A stretch of DNA of 49,240 nucleotides from Halalkalibacter akibai JCM 9157 (lineage in GTDB: Bacteria; Bacillota; Bacilli; Bacillales; Bacillaceae_D): positions 1 to 49,240 of the forward strand of contig NZ_BAUV01000033.1 of assembly GCF_000513135.1 (NCBI RefSeq), written 5' to 3'. Position 1 is the first letter of the stretch; each line of letters begins with the position of its first letter. A program made the position numbers and the translations under genes. The notes beneath the pieces are model-generated. The model had not been told where the DNA came from, ran no database searches, and was given only the letters and a program-made list of their open reading frames with translations. Below are positions 42,787-49,240 of this stretch, in pieces.

Positions 42787-44253
42787 TTGGAGCAATTCGT
42801 CAATTGGCTTAATGGTGTTCTGTGGAGTACACCAATGATCTATTTTTGTCTTGGAGTAGGACTTTTATTTACCATTCTTACAAGATTCTCTCAAGTTAGA
42901 CATCTGAAAAACATGGTTAAATTGACATTTACCGGTAAAAGCTCTTCTGCTGGTATATCTTCGTTCCAAGCATTAGCTATTGCCTTGTCTGGACGAGTCG
43001 GAACAGGTAATATCGCTGGGACGGCAACAGCGATCGCTTTTGGTGGGCCAGGAGCTGTATTTTGGATGTGGACTATTGCCTTCATCGGTGCATCAAGTGC
43101 TTTTATTGAATCAACACTTGCACAGATGTACAAGGTGAAGCAAGACGGTCAATACCGTGGTGGACCTGCTTACTATATTGAAAAAGGAATTGGGTGGAAA
43201 TGGTACGCGGTAATCTTTGCAATTGCTACACTTTTAGCAATGAGCTTACTCATGCCAGGAATTCAAGCCAATTCAATCGCTATTGCTGTGGAGAATGCAT
43301 TCTCAGTTAATACGTATGTTACCGCTTCCATTTTGATTGCTATTATCGGTATTATCATTTTTGGGGGAGTAAAACGAATTGCAACTGTTGCTCAATATGT
43401 TGTGCCGTTTATGGCTATAGCTTATATCCTCTTATCTTTAATCATTGTATTAGTAAATATTACGTCGTTACCTGCTGTAATCGGATTAATTGTTAGTAGT
43501 GCCTTTGGTGCTGACGCTGCATTCGGTGGTATCATTGGTTTAGCTATTTCATGGGGCGTAAAACGTGGTATTTACTCAAATGAAGCGGGACAAGGAACTG
43601 GTCCTCATGCTGCGGCAGCTGCGGAGGTCTCTCATCCTGCGAAACAAGGACTAGTACAATCTTTTTCCGTTTATATTGATACATTGCTTGTATGTTCGGC
43701 AACCGCATTTATGATTTTATTTACAGGCATGTATAATACAGAGAGCCCTAATGGTGGTTTCATTGTGAATAATTTAGGAAGTGAAATCCCAGCAGGAGCA
43801 GGCTATACACAAGCTGCGATTGAATCAGTCCTACCTGGATTTGGAGCTGCATTCGTTGCAGTAGCGTTGTTCTTCTTCGCTTTTACAACTATTATGGCTT
43901 ATTACTACATGGCAGAAACGAACATTGCATACCTGATTCGCGGTAAATTTAGAAAATCGGGAATGTTAGTGTTGAAAGTTGTGTTATTGTTAGCTGTATT
44001 CTTTGGTTCAGTACGTGAAGCAGACCTTGCGTGGGCGCTAGGGGATGTTGGACTTGGCTTAATGGTTTGGCTTAACTTAATTGCGATTTTAATTCTAGCA
44101 AAACCAGCCCTTCGTACTTTAAAGGACTATGAGGAGCAGAAGAAACAAGGACTTGATCCTGTTTTTGATCCTAAAAAGCTTGGCATTAAAAACGCTGACT
44201 ATTGGGAAGAAGAATACAAAAAAGATCAAGAAAAAGATAAGCTTTCAAGTTAA
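42787..44253 (+). CDS. Sodium:alanine/glycine symporter (AgcS family)
   Basis: 488 residues with about eleven membrane helices. Family signatures are ALAIALSGRVGTGNIAGTATAI (about 63-84), GGPGAVFWMW and KRGIYSNEAGQGTGPHAAAAAEVSHPAKQGLVQ (about 259-291). AgcS/AlsT proteins import alanine, glycine or glutamine with Na+. The C-terminal tail is long and charged. TTG 42787 is used, six bases after AGGGGGA. The gene stands alone with its own terminator, so it need not relate to the sugar locus before it. Confidence 0.92.
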   Translation: MEQFVNWLNGVLWSTPMIYFCLGVGLLFTILTRFSQVRHLKNMVKLTFTGKSSSAGISSFQALAIALSGRVGTGNIAGTATAIAFGGPGAVFWMWTIAFIGASSAFIESTLAQMYKVKQDGQYRGGPAYYIEKGIGWKWYAVIFAIATLLAMSLLMPGIQANSIAIAVENAFSVNTYVTASILIAIIGIIIFGGVKRIATVAQYVVPFMAIAYILLSLIIVLVNITSLPAVIGLIVSSAFGADAAFGGIIGLAISWGVKRGIYSNEAGQGTGPHAAAAAEVSHPAKQGLVQSFSVYIDTLLVCSATAFMILFTGMYNTESPNGGFIVNNLGSEIPAGAGYTQAAIESVLPGFGAAFVAVALFFFAFTTIMAYYYMAETNIAYLIRGKFRKSGMLVLKVVLLLAVFFGSVREADLAWALGDVGLGLMVWLNLIAILILAKPALRTLKDYEEQKKQGLDPVFDPKKLGIKNADYWEEEYKKDQEKDKLSS

Positions 44254-44276
44254 GTTAAAAGGAATTCTAACATGGG

Positions 44277-44317
44277 GGTTATTTCAATAGGTCACAGACC
44301 TTTGGAATAACCTTTTT
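44277..44317 (+). terminator. Terminator of the AgcS gene
   Basis: A GGTTATT-type stem (from 44277) pairs with GGAATAACC (ending 44312) with small mismatches, then TTTTT. Confidence 0.82.
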
Positions 44318-44430
44318 CTATCTCTTTTAGGGAAAATTAGTTTGTAATTATGTAAAATATTACATAACAAAGGAAAAAAACAACGTTGTCTATAATAAAT
44401 TAAAGAAGGGAAGGAGGTGTATGGGCAAAA

Positions 44431-44913
44431 ATGAATTGGAATTCTCAACAGGTTGATCAACTAGGGGAAGGTAATCTTCATACATATGGAAGAAAAAAGG
44501 AGTTTAATGGTGAATTTATCGTTTCGATTACACATGCTATGGGTTTAAATCTTGCGCGACTTATTCCTTTTATTATTATGACTAACATTGTCCGAAAACA
44601 AGTAACTAAAAATAAAGATATCTTGTATGCAGAAGTCCAAGGTCAACTCGAGGCGGGGGTTGGTCAGACTATCACAGTTTGGCGTAAAGGTAAAGATATG
44701 GTTTCATTTAGAGACTCAGGATGGCATAAAATTGCGTTAATGTTTTTTGGTTGGACGTTAAATGGTAAAAATGTGCACTCATATTTTATTACTTATAAAA
44801 CATCAGAAATTCCACTGGGAGAAGAAGCAGAGGAAATTGCTAAAACATACGGCACATATATGCATAAGGGAGAAAAAATAAGGAAGTCTAATAGACCCCC
44901 TGTCTCCATTTAA
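44431..44913 (+). CDS. Protein of unknown function, possible dimeric alpha/beta barrel
   Basis: 160 residues, not firmly recognised. The centre, YAEVQGQLEAGVGQTITVWRKGKDMVSFRDSGWHKIAL, has the look of monooxygenase-like ferredoxin folds in which a TVW strand is followed by a helix containing a conserved His. A hydrophobic stretch (AMGLNLARLIPFIIMTNIV, about 36-54) may be amphipathic rather than membrane-spanning. The spacing from GGAGG to ATG 44431 is 13 bases, longer than usual; an ATG at 44421 has normal spacing but leads to a stop after 11 codons. It ends one base before the convergent small gene. Confidence 0.6.
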   Translation: MNWNSQQVDQLGEGNLHTYGRKKEFNGEFIVSITHAMGLNLARLIPFIIMTNIVRKQVTKNKDILYAEVQGQLEAGVGQTITVWRKGKDMVSFRDSGWHKIALMFFGWTLNGKNVHSYFITYKTSEIPLGEEAEEIAKTYGTYMHKGEKIRKSNRPPVSI

Positions 44914-45042
44914 TTACTTTAATAGACCTCGTTTTTTAGCTAGTTGGATTTTTGCTTCGTTGTATGAAAGTCCTGACTCTGCATTAAGCTTTTTAACTTT
45001 TTCGATATTTGTTCCTGTGATGGTTTGTATATTTTTCTTCAA
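44914..45042 (-). CDS. Small 42-residue protein of unknown function
   Basis: A short frame from TTG 45042 with GAAAGGGG ten bases upstream. The product is basic and soluble: MKKNIQTITGTN, then IEKVKKLNAESGLSYNEAK, ending AKKRGLLK. It looks like a folded helix-turn-helix-sized peptide rather than random sequence, with lysine-rich ends typical of small spore or nucleoid proteins, but no family is assigned. It is convergent with and abuts the 160-residue gene, leaving no room for a terminator. Confidence 0.5.
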   Translation of the reverse strand: MKKNIQTITGTNIEKVKKLNAESGLSYNEAKIQLAKKRGLLK

Positions 45043-45183
45043 GTGAACTAAACCCCTTTCGTTCAATATATTGAATATCTTTTACTAAAATAAATAAAAT
45101 ATTCATTTCATTATTCTAAAAATTCTATTTAATTAACTGGTAAATTGTGATAAATTATTGTTAAAACCGAGAGGACGAACACA

Positions 45184-45498
45184 ATGACACAAATTGAAAA
45201 TATAACACTAATAAAAAAAGCTAATGTTTATTTTGATGGCAGGGTAACTAGTAGAGCGATCATCTTAAAAGACGGAACAAAGAAAACGTTAGGGATAATG
45301 CTTCCTGGGGAATATGAATTTTCAACGGAAGTCAAAGAAGAGATGGAAATTATAGCTGGGAAGCTTGAATATAAGCTAGAACAAGAAGACTGGAAAATGA
45401 TCGAAGGTAGTGGAGTTTTTTATGTACCTGGGAAACAATCATTTAAATTAAAGGTTTATTCAGTAACGGATTATTGTTGTTCCTATTTAAATGAATAA
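45184..45498 (+). CDS. ppnP: Pyrimidine/purine nucleoside phosphorylase
   Basis: 104 residues, single cupin barrel of the former DUF1255/YaiE family. It carries the pattern ANVYFDGRVTSRAIILKDG, LGIMLPGEYEFSTEVKEEMEIIAGKLEYKL and GSGVFYVPGKQSFKLKV, aligning throughout with E. coli PpnP. Known members split purine and pyrimidine nucleosides with phosphate. GAGAGGACG lies before the ATG. Single gene, closed by a strong hairpin. Confidence 0.9.
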   Translation: MTQIENITLIKKANVYFDGRVTSRAIILKDGTKKTLGIMLPGEYEFSTEVKEEMEIIAGKLEYKLEQEDWKMIEGSGVFYVPGKQSFKLKVYSVTDYCCSYLNE

Positions 45499-45505
45499 CT
45501 GGATT

Positions 45506-45541
45506 AAAGAGACTATCGAGTGAATTTTCGATAGTCTCTTT
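45506..45541. terminator. Bidirectional terminator between ppnP and fumC
   Basis: AAAGAGACTATCGA (45506-45519) and TCGATAGTCTCTTT (45528-45541) form a perfect 14-bp stem, eight-base loop, with T-rich tail on the plus strand. Confidence 0.92.
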
Positions 45542-45558
45542 ATTTAGGTTGAATCGTC

Positions 45559-46956
45559 TTACTCTTTAGGTGTGATCATTTCCTCTGGTTTTACAAGTCG
45601 ATCGAATTCATTTTCTGAGAGCAATCCAGATTTTTGAGCCGCCTCTTTTAATGTAATACCATCCTGATGAGCGAGTTTGGCGATAGTAGCTGCATTCTCA
45701 TAGCCAATATGAGGATTAAGAGCTGTAACAAGCATAAGAGACTGGTTGAGATTACGTTTAATAACCTCCATGTTAGGCTCAATTCCTACTGCACAATGAT
45801 CGTTAAATGATATCATTGAATCACTAAGTAATGTAATAGATTGAAGGAGGTTGTAGATAATAACAGGCTTGAAGACGTTCAGTTCAAAATTACCTTGACT
45901 TGCTGCGAAGCCAATCGTAGCGTCATTGCCCATGACTTGACAAGCCACCATCGTTAACGCCTCGCTTTGAGTCGGATTGACTTTTCCGGGCATAATTGAA
46001 CTGCCTGGTTCATTTGCTGGAATCGTGATCTCTCCAATACCAGATCGTGGCCCACTTGCTAACCACCTCACATCGTTTGCGATCTTCATTAAATCAGCAG
46101 CTAGGGCTTTACAAGCTCCGTGTATGTAGACAATTTCATCATGACTTGTTAGGGCGTGAAATTTATTTTCAGCAGATTTAAACGATTTACCCGTGGATTT
46201 ACTAATGTCTTCAGCTACCAACTTACCGAACTGAGGATGAGCATTAATACCAGTTCCAACAGCGGTTCCTCCAATAGCGAGTTCTCTTGCAGTTTCTAAA
46301 CTTTGTTGAATCATTTTTTCTGTCTTTTCGAGCATTCGTACCCAACCACTAATTTCTTGTCCGAGTGTTAGAGGAGTGGCATCCTGTAAATGCGTCCTTC
46401 CTATTTTAATGACATCTTTATATGTTTCGGCTTTCTTATTGAAAGTCCGTTTTAATTTTGCTAAAGCTGGCAGGAGAGTATCTTCAATTTTAATGACAGT
46501 TGCTACATGCATCGCAGTTGGGAACGTATCATTAGAACTTTGAGATTTATTGACGTCGTCGTTTGGATGGACTTTTTCTTTACTTCCTTGTTCTTGTAAT
46601 AGTTCATTGGCGCGGTTTGCTATCACTTCATTTACGTTCATATTTGATTGAGTTCCGCTACCTGTTTGCCAAACTTTTAAAGGGAAATGTTCGTTAAACT
46701 TTTCAGCTATTATTTCATCAGCAGCTGTAATAATAACGTTTTTTTTAGCAGTAGATAATGTACCTAGTGCGTGATTGACAAGAGCTGCACTTTTTTTCAG
46801 TTGAGCAAACGCGATAATTACTTCGATTGGCATATTCTCTTTACCAATATTGAAATTTTCACTACTTCTTTGTGTTTGTGCTCCCCATCTTTTATCTGCT
46901 AAAACTTTGATTTCGCCAATTGTATCTTTTTCTATGCGATAATTCACATTTCTCAC
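45559..46956 (-). CDS. fumC: Class II fumarate hydratase
   Basis: 465 residues, full length. Conserved segments in order: [15 protein letters not shown] (about 97-111), [21 protein letters not shown] (about 129-149), [17 protein letters not shown], and the signature [16 protein letters not shown] with the catalytic Ser (about 318-333). It hydrates fumarate to malate in the TCA cycle, without an Fe-S cluster. Transcribed alone on the minus strand. AGGAGTG precedes the ATG. An aspartase of the same superfamily would show [11 protein letters not shown] and a different N-terminus, so fumarase is preferred. Confidence 0.94.
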   Translation of the reverse strand: MRNVNYRIEKDTIGEIKVLADKRWGAQTQRSSENFNIGKENMPIEVIIAFAQLKKSAALVNHALGTLSTAKKNVIITAADEIIAEKFNEHFPLKVWQTGSGTQSNMNVNEVIANRANELLQEQGSKEKVHPNDDVNKSQSSNDTFPTAMHVATVIKIEDTLLPALAKLKRTFNKKAETYKDVIKIGRTHLQDATPLTLGQEISGWVRMLEKTEKMIQQSLETARELAIGGTAVGTGINAHPQFGKLVAEDISKSTGKSFKSAENKFHALTSHDEIVYIHGACKALAADLMKIANDVRWLASGPRSGIGEITIPANEPGSSIMPGKVNPTQSEALTMVACQVMGNDATIGFAASQGNFELNVFKPVIIYNLLQSITLLSDSMISFNDHCAVGIEPNMEVIKRNLNQSLMLVTALNPHIGYENAATIAKLAHQDGITLKEAAQKSGLLSENEFDRLVKPEEMITPKE

Positions 46957-47561
46957 ACTCCTTTGAAAGAATTAGACTTAATGAATATATAGAAGCTCTT
47001 TGAACAGTTTATACATTATATTTAAAAGTTACTCGTTCTTTTGCTTTTGAAAATTAGAGATAATCTAACAATATTTTTAATAAGTGAATAAGTCAAAATG
47101 CCTATGTTTCACTAAGTATGAAAGTTGTTACTCATTTTAATAAATCGTGCAGTAAGAGCGTTTAGAAGAAAGAAAGGTTGAACTAAAGAAGGTATTCAAC
47201 TTTTTTGAATATTCCTGATTTCGTAGATAGAAGCAAAATAGAAAATGTAGAATCGTATTTTTGAGTAGTTAGACTCTTTTTTTTTTACTAAAAAGTTTAT
47301 TGATAAGTAGGCTACCTTTCTATTTAAAACAAGAAAAAGGCAATAAGTATCATGTTTTCAATAGTTTACCTTATAGAATGCTAGAGTCCTGGATAGTCCA
47401 TAATACTGCTCTAATTCTAACTGAAAACCAGTAAAATTTAACCAATATAGTAAACAATGTAAGAATTTGTAACAAAATTAGTAGTTTTCAGAAAAAATAA
47501 AATATATGATTTTCATGGGAACACCAATTACTAGATTTTGAAAAATGAGGAGTGGATGCTA
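46957..47561. other. Gene-free region between fumC and the amine oxidase gene
   Basis: About 600 AT-rich bases between divergent genes with no credible frame. The only structured element is a terminator-like hairpin at 47177-47206. Both promoters must lie here, but none was convincing. Confidence 0.55.
47177..47206 (+). terminator. Orphan terminator-like hairpin
   Basis: GTTGAA (47177-47182) pairs with TTCAAC (47195-47200), followed by TTTTTT. No gene ends nearby on the plus strand, so it could close a small RNA. Confidence 0.4.
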
Positions 47562-49178
47562 ATGGCGAGTAACAAAGGAAAGATTCTTACAAGAAGAGAT
47601 TTTCTTAATCAAGTAGGTAAAGTTGGTGGCGCAGTTGCCGTGTTTGGGGCAATGGATACCTTGGGCCTGTTTGGATCTTCTGTTTCGGCTAACTCAGATT
47701 TTAGAGCTCCTAAAAAGAGTGACTTAACTAGTAAGAAAATCGGTAAGAAAGTTGTAATTTTAGGTGCGGGAATTGCTGGCTTATGTGCAGCTTATGAATT
47801 AGGAAAAGCAGGTTATGATTGTCAAATTTTAGAGGCTAGGGAACGAACGGGCGGTCGTAACTGGACGGTAAGAGGTGGAACAACGGAAACGGAAATAGGG
47901 GGAGTATCTCAAACTGCTAAATTTGATAAAGACCAGTATTTTAACGCTGGACCAGCGCGTATTCCTCAGCATCACATTACAATCGACTATTGTCGAGAGT
48001 TAGGTGTTCCGTTAGAAGTTTTTACAAATACGAATGAAACAGCTTACTTTTATCAAGAAAATGTAGGAGCACTTGCAAATACTAAAGTGAGAAAGCAAGT
48101 AATTAAAGCAGACATTCGCGGACAAACTTCAGAACTACTGGCAAAGGCTGTTAATCAAACTGCCCTTGATATGCCTTTATCAAGTGATGATAAAGAAAGG
48201 TTACTTGTTTATTTACGAAGAGAAGGAGATTTAAATGCTAGTTTCTCTTATACAGGTTCTTCAAGAAGAGGATATAAAGAGTTACCAGGAGCTGGTTTAG
48301 CGCCAGGTACGCTTGACTCTATTTATTCGCTAAGTGAAGTATTAAAGTCTGAAATGGCCAATCATATCTCTTCAGAGTACAGCTTTGATCAACAAGTGTT
48401 AATGTTCCAACCAGTAGGAGGGATGGATGCGATTCCAAGAGCGCTTGAAAAGCAACTACCAGGTAAAATAACATTTGGAGCAGAGGTTCAGGAAATCAGA
48501 CAAACTGCTGAAGGAGTCCGAATTGTTTATAAAGGAAAAGGGGCAAGCAAGGAAATTACCGGTGACTATTGCATATGTACAATTCCATTACCAGTGCTTA
48601 AAAATATTCCTGCTGATTTCACATCAGAAATGCAAAATGCTATTAAGAGCATTGGGTATGCAACGACTGGAAAAATTGGTTTACAGTTTAAAAGTAGGTT
48701 CTGGGAAGATGAAAGAATCTATGGTGGAATGACTACAACCAATATGGATATTTCCCAAATTTGGTATCCGTCATCTGGATATGGTACGAAGAAAGGATTA
48801 CTTGTAGGGTATTATAATTTCGGTGGAAATGCCGTTAGTCTAGGGAATATGTCACTTGCGCAACGCGAAGCTCACGCTCTTTCCCAAGGAGCTAAAATTC
48901 ATGAGAGATACAAGAGTGAATTTGAAACGTCCTTCTCTCTTGCTTGGCATAAGATAAAGTATAACGAAGGTGGCTGGGCTTCTTATTCTGCGTCTGATCG
49001 TCAAAACTATTATCCGATTTTAAATAAGCCACAAGGACGTATCTACTTAGCTGGTGAACATTTAAGCTATATGACAGGTTGGATGTCTGGAGCTTTTGAG
49101 TCGGCCCGAATAGCTGTAAGTGATATTCATGAGAAAGTAGTAAAGGAAAGTGAAAAAGTCACAACTAAAGTCGGATAA
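47562..49178 (+). CDS. Tat-exported flavin amine / L-amino acid oxidase
   Basis: 538 residues. A twin-arginine signal (TRRDFLNQ with R11-R12, then GGAVAVFGAMDTLGLFG) indicates folded export. The FAD Rossmann motif VVILGAGIAGLCAAYELGKAG starts at residue 64, with LEARERTGGR binding the ribose. C-terminal GRIYLAGEHLSYMTGWMSGAFESARIA contacts the flavin. The closest types are L-amino acid and monoamine oxidases, which make a keto acid or aldehyde, ammonia and hydrogen peroxide. ATG 47562 with GAGGAG nine bases upstream is preferred over the TTG at 47538. A short GAGGAG-preceded frame follows. Confidence 0.9.
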   Translation: MASNKGKILTRRDFLNQVGKVGGAVAVFGAMDTLGLFGSSVSANSDFRAPKKSDLTSKKIGKKVVILGAGIAGLCAAYELGKAGYDCQILEARERTGGRNWTVRGGTTETEIGGVSQTAKFDKDQYFNAGPARIPQHHITIDYCRELGVPLEVFTNTNETAYFYQENVGALANTKVRKQVIKADIRGQTSELLAKAVNQTALDMPLSSDDKERLLVYLRREGDLNASFSYTGSSRRGYKELPGAGLAPGTLDSIYSLSEVLKSEMANHISSEYSFDQQVLMFQPVGGMDAIPRALEKQLPGKITFGAEVQEIRQTAEGVRIVYKGKGASKEITGDYCICTIPLPVLKNIPADFTSEMQNAIKSIGYATTGKIGLQFKSRFWEDERIYGGMTTTNMDISQIWYPSSGYGTKKGLLVGYYNFGGNAVSLGNMSLAQREAHALSQGAKIHERYKSEFETSFSLAWHKIKYNEGGWASYSASDRQNYYPILNKPQGRIYLAGEHLSYMTGWMSGAFESARIAVSDIHEKVVKESEKVTTKVG

Positions 49179-49210
49179 TTCAAAATAATAAGAAAGAGGA
49201 GTTGGTTAGT

Positions 49211-49240
49211 ATGAAAAAAACAGACTAAAAAATTATCGTA
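49211..49240 (+). other. Start of a further gene, frame apparently broken
   Basis: AGAGGAG is followed nine bases later by ATG, which opens a frame that stops after five codons (MKKTD). If the A7 run had eight A, the frame would stay open to the window end (MKKNRLKNYR). The position just after the oxidase gene with a good ribosome binding site suggests a real co-transcribed gene. Confidence 0.4.

Overview
The window looks like a chromosomal stretch of a Gram-positive, low-GC member of the Bacillaceae. Evidence: strong GGAGG-type ribosome binding sites with frequent GTG/TTG starts, lipoprotein boxes on a substrate-binding protein and an efflux adaptor, many rho-independent terminators, cre/LacI-type boxes, and YesL-, UxuA- and YdaE-like proteins typical of Bacillus. 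No rRNA, tRNA, IS element, phage gene or CRISPR array was seen. Most of the window is accessory carbohydrate catabolism.

Layout. (1) 0.4-6.7 kb: a pentonate (xylonate-type) oxidation locus with an FAH-fold 2-keto-3-deoxypentonate dehydratase, a frameshifted ketoglutarate-semialdehyde dehydrogenase, a second FAH-fold enzyme, an IclR regulator and a convergent YjhG/YagF-type dehydratase. (2) 7-14.7 kb: two Gfo/Idh/MocA oxidoreductases, a VOC protein, a D-lyxose isomerase-like cupin, a GntR/FCD regulator and the glucuronate genes uxaC-uxuA-uxuB. (3) 15-18.5 kb: an AspT/YidE-type transporter behind an apparent Fnr/Crp-type class II promoter, a small unknown gene and a secreted subtilase. (4) 18.8-22.9 kb: Gfo/Idh/MocA - ThuA-like - Gfo/Idh/MocA followed by a LacI regulator with two frameshifts and no normal start codon. 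(5) 23.1-30.6 kb: a CopZ-like protein, a MATE exporter, and a four-gene MacB-like system with two different ATPases, one carrying an AbrB-like tail. (6) 30.6-42.5 kb: a glycoside utilisation locus with AraC and LacI regulators, YesL-like protein, ABC sugar importer (no ATPase gene), two xylose-isomerase-like TIM-barrel enzymes around a Gfo/Idh/MocA dehydrogenase, a GH42 beta-galactosidase and a GH3 remnant. (7) 42.8-49.2 kb: AgcS symporter, two small unknown genes, PpnP, fumarase C, a Tat-exported flavin amine oxidase and the start of a further, possibly frameshifted, gene.

How they work together. The first block would take a pentonate through a 2-keto-3-deoxy acid and 2-ketoglutarate semialdehyde to 2-ketoglutarate. 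The second takes glucuronate to 2-keto-3-deoxygluconate; the kinase and aldolase that finish the route are not in the window. The combination of Gfo/Idh/MocA dehydrogenases with xylose-isomerase-like lyases (block 6) and with a ThuA-like protein (block 4) is what is expected of oxidative glycoside cleavage through 3-keto intermediates, and is the most promising lead here. Several genes are broken by small deletions, so either parts of these loci are decaying or the assembly has base-level errors; this should be settled before any functional reading.
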